A stretch of DNA of 64,000 nt from Aegilops tauschii subsp. strangulata (Eukaryota; Streptophyta; Magnoliopsida; Poales; Poaceae). Positions within the stretch are counted from its first letter, which is position 1; each line of letters starts with the position of its first letter. Below, piece by piece: positions 33,898 through 44,214 of the stretch. The stretch lies in assembly GCF_002575655.3 (NCBI RefSeq), contig NC_053036.3:648293387-648357386 (forward strand). Direction: 5' to 3'. Position numbers and translations under genes: made by a program. Below the pieces are notes generated by a model. It did no database searches and was not told the DNA's origin. It saw nothing but the letters and a program-made list of their open reading frames with translations.

Positions 33898-34756
33898 TCA
33901 CCAGGCCAGTGTGTTTGGCCGTGCGCACAACCACCGATGAGGCGTGGCGCTGGCACGCGAGGTATGGACACCTAAACTTCAATTCACTCCAGATGCTGGT
34001 CCGGCATGACATGGTGCGCGGCCTGCCGGCGATTGACCATGTCGACCAGCTGTGCGACAGTAGCCTGGCTGGCAAGCAGCACCGAGCGCCATTCCTGGAC
34101 ATGACGAACAACCGAGCCGAGCAAGTCCTAAAGCTAGTCCACCGCGACTTGTGTGGGCCCATAACCCCGGCGACTCCTTCGGGCCGGCGCTATTTCCTAC
34201 TCCTGGTTGATGACCTCTCGAGGTACATGTGGCTGACACTGTTGAGCAGCAAGGACGAGGCGCCTGACGCGATCCGACGCTTTCAGGAGCGCATTGAGGT
34301 GGACACCGGGTGCAAGCTGCACGCTCTCCGCACCGACCACGGCGACAAATTCACCTCTATCGAGTTCGGCGAGTACTGCTCCGATCACGGCGTGCAACGC
34401 CAACTCACGGCGCCATACTCACCTCAACAGAAGGGGTGGTCGAGCGTCTCAACCAGACGGTGGTGGCCATGGCGCGGAGCATGATGAAGGCGACAACAAT
34501 GCTCGACAGGTTTTGGGGCGAGGCGGTGACAACCGCGATCTTCATCCTCAACCACGCATCGACGAAGAGCGTGCGCGGCATGACCCCGTACGAGGCGTGG
34601 CACGGGGCCCGGCCTGTGGTGCACTTCCTCCACACCTTTGGGTGTGTGGCACATCTCAAGAACGTGCGCCCGCGCCTGAAGAAGCTCGACGACAGATTGA
34701 CGCCGATGGTCTTCATCGGCTACGAGGGTGGCGGCAAGGCGTACCGCATATTGGAG
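33898..34756 (+). pseudogene. Copia integrase fragment
   Basis: The plus-strand frame reads TDEAWRWHARYGHLNFNSLQ, with VHRDLCGPITPATPSG (first Asp), RTDHGDKFTS (second Asp), a one-base shift after APYSPQQKG, then GVVERLNQTVV (Glu). It continues to MVFIGYEGGGKAYRILEPV. One cysteine of the pre-integrase zinc site is replaced (LCDSSLAGK where CDxC is expected). It is GC-rich, unlike the Angela element, so it belongs to another Copia lineage. The fragment is bounded by a truncated Gypsy LTR on the left and an LTR scrap on the right. Confidence 0.88.
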
Positions 34757-34762
34757 CCAGTG

Positions 34763-34858
34763 AGAGAAAGAAAGCGAAAAACGGCGGCAAGTTCGCGCAG
34801 GCAAAACCTTGTCTTCCACCTCGGTTCTTTGCTAGTTCATAGTCTTTGATTCCCAACA
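34763..34858 (-). mobile_element. Copia-type LTR scrap, copy 2
   Basis: On the minus strand it begins TGTTGGGAATCAAAGACTAT and ends near CGCTTTCTTTCTCTCA. It is homologous to 16711-16800. It abuts the integrase fragment abruptly after the sequence for YRILEPV. Neither an interior nor a clear target duplication is visible. Confidence 0.4.
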
Positions 34859-35150
34859 GGCCAACACGATTGTCGCCCAGTTCTTCGACGCCTCGATGCT
34901 TCTGCATGGCAGATCGCGCATGCCGCGGCGAAGCAATGACTCGGCCATCATCATCCAGTCTCTCACTTCTGTTTTATTTATCGATACCTGCTTGCAGGAA
35001 TTAATTGACTTCTTCACGGCCGTGTCGATCAAGGCTCAGATGCCACGTCGATCTGTGATTAGGGTGTAGACGAACTTGCTCAAAGATTCGACGTACACTG
35101 GCAGAACTGCACTGCACGTACGTACATCGCTCCGTAGTTTGTAGCTACTA
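34859..35150. other. Short unassigned stretch before a Copia element
   Basis: A plus-strand frame reads ANTIVAQFFDASMLLHGRSR, then SIIIQ-like and LQELIDFFTAVSIKAQMP, before a stop. It could be a decayed exon but no family is recognised. The rest has no feature. Confidence 0.25.
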
Positions 35151-35155
35151 CTTAT

Positions 35156-35505
35156 TGTTAGGATGATCTCCACCGTGTGGGCCCAACGGGCCCTTAGATC
35201 CGCGCCCTGACCGGGGGCGCTCAACCCACTATGGTTGACGGGCCCCTGTCACCTGCACTATATATAAAGAGGTGGGGTAGGCGGCTCGAGATACGAGGTT
35301 CGTCGTAACGCCGTACACCCCACCTACATCCCTACCGATCTAGGGTTAGTGCAGTGCTGATGGGAAGCGCCGCCACCACTTCGCCCACGATCTGCCATCA
35401 TCACCGGCCACCGTCACAATGGCCGGCACCGGTGGCTCCTCTAGCCACTAGCAGAAGGTAAGAACTACCGGAATATCTAGCCTAACCAATCCAGAGGATT
35501 CAACA
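35156..35505 (+). repeat. 5' LTR of the 5.4-kb Copia element
   Basis: 350 bp with TATA-like CTATATATAAAG at about 35258-35269. Relative to the 3' LTR it lacks eight bases in a GGCCCACC repeat. Transcription would start here in an active copy. Confidence 0.93.
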
Positions 35506-35589
35506 ATGGTATCAACCAGATTGGGTTAGATTTTTTCGGTTGAAAAGAATTCACAGAAAGTTATCCCATCCCCTGGAACCCTAGAACAG

Positions 35590-36560
35590 AGAAAAGTATT
35601 TCCACCGGAGAAGGGCCTTGGGCTCGCCGGCAAAGATGCGCCACCGCAAGGCCGCGCCGTCCCTCTCGATTCAGATGCGCATCGGCAAGCCGAGGCATCT
35701 GAAAGAAGGACACAACCCTGCAAAGGGCAAAGGAGGCACCACAGCCACGCCGTTCGACGGCGGCGCGCTTCCGCTAAGGGAAATGCGTCACCGACGAAGG
35801 GGAGGTAACGGCGCCACGGATCGCCGTCGTCGTGCACAGGGGAGCAGAGGTGGGTTTGGCTCGCGCGCTCTCTCTCTCCGCGGCACAATGGAAAGACGCA
35901 CAGAAAAGAAGGGGAACGGGAAAAGGAATGGAAAGAGCTCGCGCTGGCGCGGCTCGCCGCCGTCACCGGCGACGGGGGCGCAGCCGCGTGCCTCTATGGC
36001 ACTGGATGCGGCGAGCGAGAGGGAGAGGCGAGGGGGAGCAGAGGAGGCGCAGCCGTCACTTTCTCTCTCCGCCAAAGAAAGGAACCGGGAAGGAGAAAGG
36101 GCCGGCGGCCGGACGTGGTGCGGTGGCCGTTTGGCGTCGTCGCCGGCGGCCGGGGCGCAGCCCCGTGCATCCGCCGTCGGGGGAGAGAGACAGGAGGGGC
36201 GAGGTCAAGACGAGTGAGAAGGGTTTCGGTCGGGGGATCAGGCTCTCCCACTTTTGATCTACCGAAAATGACGCTCGTCCGTCCGATCGGATTGAATGGC
36301 TGGGATTCAAACCCTAGCCTTCCCCGGGCCAATTGGGCCGAAAGCGTGAACGCACCAGGCCGCTGCCGCGGTGGGCCGTGGGCCGATTAGCTAGGGCGGC
36401 CGAACGGCGCTCGACTAGCAGGCCGTGGACCGCACCACATAGGCGCGTGGGCCGGATCACTCGGGAGGCCGAGCGCTGCGCTGTGCTGCTTAGGAGGCTG
36501 GGCAGAAGCGTGGATGGGCCTGTTTCGGCCCATAGAGGCGCGCACAGCAGTTTTTATCCA
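35590..36560 (+). other. GC-rich leader block of the Copia element
   Basis: Overlapping arginine-, glycine- and serine-rich frames (35618-36217, 35832-36257) fill this block, which directly follows the primer site. None resembles Copia gag (no CCHC knuckle). The sequence could be captured genic DNA replacing gag. From 36560 on the interior turns AT-rich and has only short frames. Confidence 0.35.
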
Positions 36561-39040
36561 GTTTCACACAGTTTATTTTTTCTATTCAATTCTTTTTTCC
36601 AACGAAATTTTTTTGTTTAGAAAAGATAAAAGGAAACAGAAAAAGTTTCTGAAAATTAAAATAGTAAATTTCCAGAAAAAGAAATGTTCATGAAATTTAC
36701 AAAGAAAATAATATAGTTCATGAATTTTGATTTTGTCAAAGTAATGTTTCAGAAAAGAAAAAGTTCATGAATTTTTATTCATGTTTTTCCGCTGCAAATA
36801 AAATAAAAGTGCTCTTTTAAAAGTGAATAGAACTAAAGTAAAAGATTAAAATGTTGCTTCTCGAATGCATTTTTGAACCAAACGGTTAAAATTGCTTAGA
36901 GAGTAAAAGAGTACAGAATTGTTTCTGAATAGAATATTGTAAAGGTTTCGCTGCATGGTAAAAGTTTTATCCTCCAATTAAATTGGAACCAACGTGAAAA
37001 TTTAATTGGAAGAACTGTTTTTAGCATTGTTTTTCCCTTGTGGGTGAAATAAGATGCAGATAGTTTCCGCTATGACAAAAGAAAGATATTTGTTTTAAAG
37101 TTAAAATATGGTATTGTTATTTTCTGACTAACGTTGATGATAACAATACTATAATTCTATGAGTCTTATGTTCAAAGCTTAAACTCTGATAAATTTTGTG
37201 TCAAAGTGATCAATTTTCAGAGAACAATTAAAGATGAAGAAATGCTTTTGAACTAGAGAAATGCATATGTCTTGTTTCCGCTGCAATAAAGTTGATGATG
37301 ATGATTATTTCTTAGCAAAGTTGTTTAATAGAAATACTATCATCACATTGTTTATGAGTTATATGCATTATTTCCATTTCCGCCCAACGGTGATATGGAA
37401 TTAATGTAGAAGAACGAGTTTTATTCTAATTCTACCACAACGGTGATTTAGAGTATAAAAAGAAAGTTTTAAAAAGTTTAATGTGCATATTTTTTAACCA
37501 GACCAACGTAGGGTTATTTTTTATGCTCATTATTGTTGATTATTGGCTAAGTTTTCTCAGACTAAAAGTTTTCCGTGCTTTCATTCGTGAAAGTGAATGG
37601 CTGGGTACTTGTTACCCGAAAGATGACCAAGAAAGGTCATAACGTGAGGGAGTATGTTCTCTCTAAAGAATGGCTTCAAAAGAAAAGAATTCTTGGATAT
37701 TAATCCAAGAAAAGAAAACAAATAGATCATTGAGAGTCTTGGTTGACGAATGTCTTTCATGTATTCTATATGAAGAAGATTTTTCAGTCAACACGATTTG
37801 AGATGAAACAAGCAACATGCGTGTTTAATTTGACCAACGTCGGATTAAGCATGTGTGTCAAAGAACATTCGGATTTATTTCTGAATTTCATGATTGCATA
37901 TGCAGTCAACAGAGCCAATTCTGGCATTTATGTTCCTTACAGGGAATTACCCGCATAGCGGGAAAAGAGGATTATGATAAAACCCGCATGGCTGGAAAAG
38001 TCTGGGGAAATACCTGCGTAACTGGGTAAAGTTGACATAGTATTATGTCAAAAATCCTATACGTCAGGAGAAATTTTGGCTAAGACTTATCCTGTGTGAT
38101 AGGAGAAAGATATGATGACTCATGTGCGTTTAATGTGTCCCACTCTGGGAGAAAAGTATGGAGTAGCTATTATGCTTTCCTAGTATCGACCGTACACCTT
38201 ATGTGCAACGGTCATTAAGCACTCAATAAATCCAAAGAGAATAAAAGTTACAGACGAACCTAAAGATAAGAATGATATGCAAGTGTGACTTGCAAAAGTA
38301 CTAATGATAAAGAACTATCTTGAGTTTCCGAAATGGAATGAGGAATAAGGAAAAAGTACTCCCATGCCGTTAACAGATAACTTCATTACATATGAAGTAA
38401 TCAGATACATGAAGTAGATACTCAAAGTTTCCTCAATTCACAAGAGTTGTGAATGGTTTTTCGAAATTGTGGCAGAAAAGTTCTTGCCACATTTCGAGGG
38501 GGAGAAAGAAATATGAGATATCCATTAATGAAGAATGTGATCATCTGGGGGAGTACGACGATCATAATAATACCCCTAAAGAAAAGAAATAGATGTATTC
38601 CTGGATCTTTTATAGTTCCGAAAGCAGACTAAGGAATACTAAGACGGTGCTTAAAGTGCCATAAAGAAGAAAGTTTTAACAGTATAAACCCAAATAATAA
38701 AGTTTAAAGATACGCCATTTTTAGTAAAGATGGAGTAATCTGGGGGAGCATGGTATGAAAATACCTAAGACTCGAATAGATTGTATCTGGGGGAGCATGT
38801 TGTATGACTTATACAACACCTGTTGTTAGCTCCATAAAGGAGGAATGAGTAAACATGGATCTTGTGATACAGGTCCTATAATACCTATTGCTTCTTGGAG
38901 ATGAAAGACTATAGGATCAATTTGCCTGTTAGTGGCACATCATGATCGACATCATGATCTGAGTTACATCAGATGAAAGTAAAGAACACAAGGGATACTT
39001 CTTCAAGAAGTCTTTTGTGGCCTAGAGCAAGTCTCTAGAC
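36561..39040 (+). other. AT-rich decayed interior of the Copia element
   Basis: No frame longer than 71 codons occurs here, and stops are present in all frames. Short repeats GGGGGAG(C/T)A and 'TCTGGGGGAGCATG' appear at 38545-38790. I see no gag or protease relic that can be named. Confidence 0.4.
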
Positions 39041-40055
39041 AGTGGCATTTAAAGTTAGAAGAATCAGATGTTTTTTTGGGTTAAAGAAAATGAGAAGACA
39101 ATTGTATTCATGCAAAGTTATAGAACGGGAAATCCATTTCCTAATCCTGTGCATGTGCATGACGTCCTACTTGCTAATGGTGATGTCAATCTACTGCAGC
39201 AGGAGAAAAGAAGTTCTTGTTCTCAAAGTTCAAAAGAATGTTCTCAGTAGAGTGACTCTCGTTATAATTATTGAGATTCACCAAGAAAAGAAAAAAAAGG
39301 GGGTATTAGGAGTGTCGCATGAGCATAATTTGAAAAGTCTCTAAAGTATGCATGTGAGAAAACCTACGCCTGTTCTTATAGTAAAGGGTAATGATTTTGG
39401 GAACTTTAGTGTTCCAAGAGTCAATGTGAAATAGACCAAATGAATATGGTACCATATGCTTCAGCTGTTGGAAGCTTTATGAATGCAAAAGTGTAACATT
39501 ACCGTGACATAGTTCACATATCCGGGTTGTTTTGGCAATGTCCAGTACATATTTAAATTGATGGAATGGAGTCAAAGATATCGGCCTCATGCTGAAAGAA
39601 ACATGTGCTCTCAAAAGGTTGTGAGTACAAAGATGAAAACTTGTGAAATGTACAGCGAAATCCACAATTGTCGTTGACCTTCACATTAGGAGTTTTTGTG
39701 TGGAAGAACTCTATAGAATGAATCATTTATCATCAATGTGATGCAAATATAAAGTATAGCATGATATGAGGCTGAGGGACAGGCAAAATCGTTATGGAAA
39801 CCTGTACCCGGAGTTGATAATGGTTGACAGCAGCGATAACCATTTAAGTAATTCACTCCTATGACAACGAGTCAAGTGTGGTGCCAAACACATTGACACA
39901 AAGTTGTACGTTGTTAAGGAGAAAAGTCCGGAATTATGTTGAAATGCTTGGAGCATAAAAGCAACAAACAAGTTTTTGCAGATCTTCTTATTAAAGGCTT
40001 ACCGCCCAGTGTGTTTGGAGAACACACAGTCGACATTGGTTTTTTGGTATAGTCT
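39041..40055 (+). pseudogene. Copia RT/RNase H remnant
   Basis: Recognisable pieces in several frames include HDVLLANGDVNLLQ at about 39160-39200 (the usual YVDDLLLAS-DVNLL of Copia RT, with the catalytic YVDD largely lost). Near 39450 a stretch matches the conserved 'PYASAVGSLMYA' site with stops. QVFADLLIKGLPPSVFGEHT at 39970-40035 is the RNase H C-terminus ('ADPLTKGLPP'). Frameshifts and stops occur every few dozen codons, so no enzyme can be made. Confidence 0.7.
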
Positions 40056-40244
40056 AAAATTTCCAGATAATAAAAGGGCCCAAGGTTAAAGAATTTGTTT
40101 CAAAACTGAGAGGTACGTTGTGGCTGTCTGATTCTATCGGCAATTGAGCTGTGACGATGAAACATGTTCTATGTACTGATCTGTTATGAAACGAGTAAAG
40201 TAAAAGTATAAGGTCAAAAGTAAAAGTTGAGATCAAGGGGAGAA

Positions 40245-40602
40245 TGTTAGGATGATCTCCACTGTGTGGGCCCAACGGCCCACCGGGCCCTTAGATCCGC
40301 GCCCTGATCGGTGGCGCTCAACCCACTATGGTTGACGGGCCCCTGTCACCTGCACTATATATAAAGATGTGGGGTAGGCGGCTCGAGATACGAGGTTCGT
40401 CGCAACGCCGTACACCCCACCTACATCCCTACCGATCTAGGGTTAGTGCAGTGCTGATGGGAAGCGCCGCCACCACTTCGCCCACGATCTGCCATCATCA
40501 CCGGCCACCGTCACAATGGCCGGCACCGGTGGCTCCTCGAGCCACTAGCAGAAGGTAAGAACTACCGGAATATCTAGCCTAACCGATCCAGAGGATTCAA
40601 CA
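40245..40602 (+). repeat. 3' LTR of the 5.4-kb Copia element
   Basis: 358 bp, same ends as the 5' LTR, preceded by the purine-rich CAAGGGGAGAA and followed by CTTAT, the duplicated target. Confidence 0.93.
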
Positions 40603-40607
40603 CTTAT

Positions 40608-41089
40608 TTCTACGATCTTCTTTAAACCCAATCCCTTTTGTCAGTTGCATGCATGATCGATAAATCATCATTGACGTGCCGTTGGCTTCAGAACCTTTTT
40701 GATTCACGGTCACAAAAGATGGCAAAACTTGAGGGCCTGGGGTCAGCTGAGGCCGCATGTGGAGACGAGGTAGTCCTCCACGGCGAAGCTAGGGTTTGCG
40801 GAGATGGCGGGCACAGCGGCGGAGATGAGGCGGCAGAGGTGGGACTGGGAGATGGGAGAGGCGGAGGGAGACAAAAGGATCTGGCAGAGGAGGCTGTGGC
40901 GAAGCCAGAGCATGGCAGCGCGGTGGAGAGGAGAGATGGCGAACGCGGTGGCGGCGGCGGCGCGATCGCCGGTGGTGGCGTGAAGATGATTTCGCGTGGG
41001 TGGTCTGGTGTCTGGTCTAGTACTCTAGTCTGGTTCAACCCGACCCAAGTGAGCCCCACTCGTTGTCTCTTGCTGGCATCTAAGGACTA
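40608..41089. other. GC-rich block, possible captured first exon
   Basis: The minus-strand frame 40688-41059 is proline/serine-rich, starts MGLTWVGLNQTRVLDQ and contains TPPPAIAPPPPPRSPS. The plus frame is glycine/arginine-rich. Both are what GC-rich DNA gives by chance. No domain is identified. It adjoins a Helitron terminus. Confidence 0.25.
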
Positions 41090-41119
41090 CTAGTACAATG
41101 CCCGTGCGTTGCCACGGGC
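41090..41119 (-). mobile_element. Helitron 3' terminus
   Basis: CTAG (41090-41093) is followed by six bases and a perfect 7-bp stem (GCCCGTG at 41100-41106, loop CGTTGC, CACGGGC at 41113-41119). On the minus strand this is hairpin-6 nt-CTAG, followed by host T (A at 41089 on plus). The 5' end, which should lie to the right, was not found. Confidence 0.6.
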
Positions 41120-42181
41120 CAGAATGCATATAAATAAATCGAATAAATGATTAAATCCGTCCTAAGGTCGAAACTCATTTACTCTTCATATGTTCGTGCG
41201 TGTTCGGATAAACTTGTGCCCAGCTGGCTCCTCAAAATTCAATCGTCTGTACAATCCGAGCTTCCTCAAATCTAGCCCACATGTGTGTGTGTGTGGGGGG
41301 GGGGGGAGGGGTCCGGACAATCCACACAAAACCCTTCCATTTTTCTGTCGGACCCTCCCCTTCGTGCTCGGTTTCCCGTCATAGCGGGACAATTCTCGCT
41401 TGAGCCCTCTCCCTTTAAACCGATGTTACGTACCTCACATTTGCCATGGCACCCTCACTTCTTCACGTCGCACTTCCCCATGGATCATCCAGGAGGAGTC
41501 TTCTACCAACCGCCCCTCTATCCGCTCTAATCCCTTCCATCCGTATTCGTGTCCACCCGGCACCGCCATCAAGGTGGCCGAAGCATCCATCACTCGTGAC
41601 GCCTTCAAGCCAAGTGTGTCCATCCGATGTCTCCTGAGCCATTGCCATGTTGTAACATGAAGTTGAATGTCGTCTATGACCATGAAACAAAAATATAATG
41701 TCCACTGTCAGGCATGCAACTGATACACCAGTGTGTCCATTATTGACTCTTGAAGTAACCAACCAATGAATTTAACCTTCTACCCTAAAAAAAAATTCTA
41801 CGACTTGATGGAAAAAAAAGAACTACTCGCTCATGCAATTTGCTGCAAAGCTATCTCTAATGAAATGCTATTTGCTACATTTTTTAAATAGGAAAATTAT
41901 TCCGATCAGCCAACCATAACTCAATAGACCAATCTCTAATGAAATGCTATTTGCTACATTTTTTAAATCATAACTCAACAGACCAATCCGAACCCACATT
42001 TTCTAAAGTAAAGAAATTATTTCCCTAATCGATCAAGATGCCAAAGTGTCGTTTGCCCGACTGCTATGTTCCTACACACGCAGAGCAAATTATTTTTCAA
42101 ATCAAGGAATTAAGAAAAGTAAGAATATCATGATGTTCGTGGCACTTGCCAGGTCTGCCATGCTACCATGACATCGTCTTT
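41120..42181. other. Intergenic DNA, no gene recognised
   Basis: A TG/G-run (41283-41308) and moderately GC-rich short frames occur to 41760, then AT-rich DNA. This stretch may be Helitron interior from the 41090 terminus. No domain or RNA gene is seen. Confidence 0.35.
41853..41990 (+). repeat. 79-bp direct repeat
   Basis: The segment ATCTCTAATGAAATGCTATT plus following TGCTACATTTTTTAAAT occurs at 41853 and 41932. Both copies are followed by CATAACTCAA(T/C)AGACCAATC. It is a local tandem duplication. Confidence 0.8.
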
Positions 42182-42215
42182 TTAGTAGAATGCCCGTCCG
42201 TTGCTACGAGCCATG
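42182..42215 (-). mobile_element. Second, degenerate Helitron 3' terminus
   Basis: TTAG, six bases, then GCCCGT...ACGAGC repeats the 41090 layout in the same orientation. On the minus strand the end is CTAA, allowed by the CTRR rule, but the stem has a mismatch and the next base is not T. A decayed or nested Helitron is plausible. Confidence 0.4.
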
Positions 42216-44214
42216 GATATATGTTTTGCTGGTTACATATATAAATATAATATATGCCAAAATTTTCATCTATAGAAATGGTAGTCCTTAACAATCAAAA
42301 AGTAATTCAAATCCACCTCACTTATTACGTAAGTTGATTAGAAATCTAATAAAAAGTTGTTTTGATAGAGAGACCTAGTCCAACTAATTATTTGTTACAA
42401 ACTTAGATCTACTTGATGGATTTAAGATATTCCAACTTCATTTGCATGGTACAATTTGAGTCGCATCCTGATTTTAAGGAGTTATAAATTATTGGCTACC
42501 TATATATCACATGGATGGTATTTTCTCTAAAAATGACTTGTTAGGCTATGTGACATTATGTCACCGCATAGCCGCTGCTCCTTTTTCCTTTTCTTGAAGG
42601 TAAAAAAGCCACTCCTCATAGTCACTCACCGCGTTTATGTAACCCGTCCGAGGAATTGGGAATTAATTAACATAACCCGTCAGAGGAAGTTTTATGTAAT
42701 CAAATCAGTGAAACACCTTCAGTTAGATAGAATTGGCATGCCAGTTCATCTAATCAAACTGGTGAAAAATATTAGGCATGGTATAATTGGTAGCGTCATT
42801 AGATAGAAGAACACCGCAACTATAAACTCAAGCTGTATGTTGAGAATTAGAAGCAAAAATGTTGTCATGCAATGGAAACTTAGTGAATCTCTAACTTAGC
42901 ACAGCCTGAATGTGGGCAAACAAAATCATCTTGACATGTGTGAGTAAGATGGTGGCCCTTCAACTTAAATATCTACAAATTTCAGCAAAACGAACAGGAA
43001 ATGATTCATCAATTGTACAAAAAGAAACATCCAAATAGTTAGGAACTGTTTTTCGGCTGTTGCCTGATATGGCCAGACCTCTTGTAATTATCACTGTGTC
43101 TTCTCACTCTTAATATAATGAAGCGCAAGTCTTGTGCGTTGTCTAGAAAAAAAAATATTCTCTCTTCAAAAATATATCATACATATAACGGTTGTGTAGT
43201 TCACAAGTAATCGATAGAGGACACAGCCCAAGGTCCTATAAATGTACAGTTGTGCTGGAAAAAAACACTAGGCCTTAAATAAATCCATTAATAACTATGG
43301 AAAACAAAGAAAAGTCATTGCATAAAAGAAAGATAAAGAGGTTAAACCGTTTCTCCTTTGAGCCTGACACATGCAATTTCGTGTCAAAGCCTTTAACTCT
43401 GAAGAATAGATAAATAAGAAAGAGACTGCTATGCATCCCTGAACTTTATGATTTTTAGAACATTCCAACTGTGGTGAGGTATAAAAGTTGTAGCGATTCC
43501 AACGGCCCTCGAGTCAAATATGTCTCCACAATGACCAGTCAATGAATCCTGCGTGTGAATAGCAGTTGACAAAGGTATGTTGCATAGACATGATTAACAA
43601 TTTCTCCATCAAGATCTATTTTTAGCATTTTTCACTCAAAGTTTCTTAGCATAAATTGAACCCATTGCACAGAGAATGTGATAACAAGACTATGAACTAA
43701 GCGCAGCGTTCCCCTCACTCGTGGGCACCGCGACGTACCATATGGATACATACAACCATACATATAGAAGAACATGCAAGAGTTGGTTGATAGGTTGTCG
43801 ATTGATTGGATTTCAGATTCAGAATTGCACAAGTTAAACTGCGCAGACCTTTGTTTCTAGATGATGACATTTACGCAGCCAGTCTATAATAGACGTGCGG
43901 CTCTGTCATGACACAATAAATACCATGGAGCTACTTGTCCTTCTCCCAGTACTTTGCGAAATATGCAACGACCATGGAATTTCCCCCAATCAGGAATCTC
44001 TGCATATTAGAGGATCACACAACTTGAAACAGGAATAATAGAGAAAGTCCGGAAAAAACAACCTCCAGTTGCAAGCATTACATGCGCTTTGAGTCCAAGC
44101 ACAGTATCTGCAAGAAATTGTAAATAAGTACATAATTATATTATTCTAGTGAGAAAAATGGTACAACTTTACCAAAGAAAATTCTTCATTCTCTATCATT
44201 TCTCCCACTTAACA
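42216..44214. other. AT-rich intergenic DNA with a LINE tail
   Basis: No coding signal is found. A LINE-like 3' tail lies at 43030-43159: CTCTTAATATAATGAAGCGC, then AAGTCTTGTGCGTTGTCTAG and nine A residues. The rest is low-complexity AT-rich DNA. Confidence 0.4.
43030..43159 (+). mobile_element. Truncated LINE 3' end
   Basis: The sequence 'GACCTCTTGTAATTATC', then 'AATATAATGAAGCGCAAGTC' and 'GTGCGTTGTCTAGAAAAAAA' resembles the conserved 3' UTR tail of Triticeae LINEs. It ends in poly(A) and has no coding part. A target duplication could not be matched. Confidence 0.5.

Larger units (their letters stand above)
35156..40602 (+). mobile_element. Complete Copia-type LTR retrotransposon with decayed interior
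   Basis: 5' LTR 35156-35505 and 3' LTR 40245-40602 begin TGTTAGGATGATC and end GGATTCAACA. Perfect target duplications CTTAT flank the element (35151-35155 and 40603-40607). The primer site (ATGGTATCAACC at 35506) and polypurine tract (CAAGGGGAGAA, 40234-40244) are in place. LTRs differ by seven substitutions and one 8-bp indel. The interior has only Copia remnants at its 3' end and a GC-rich 5' block (35600-36540) of unknown origin. The element is non-autonomous and must have been moved in trans. Confidence 0.93.

Noticed and set aside
34294..34842. 182-codon plus-strand frame and several minus-strand frames over the Copia integrase
   Set aside because: They are shadows of the GC-rich integrase coding sequence, which is recognised across one frameshift.
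44113..44130. AAATTGTAAATAAG as a target duplication of the LINE (compare AGATTTGTAAAGATAAG after its A-run)
   Set aside because: The match needs gaps and several mismatches, so the LINE's 5' end is left undefined.
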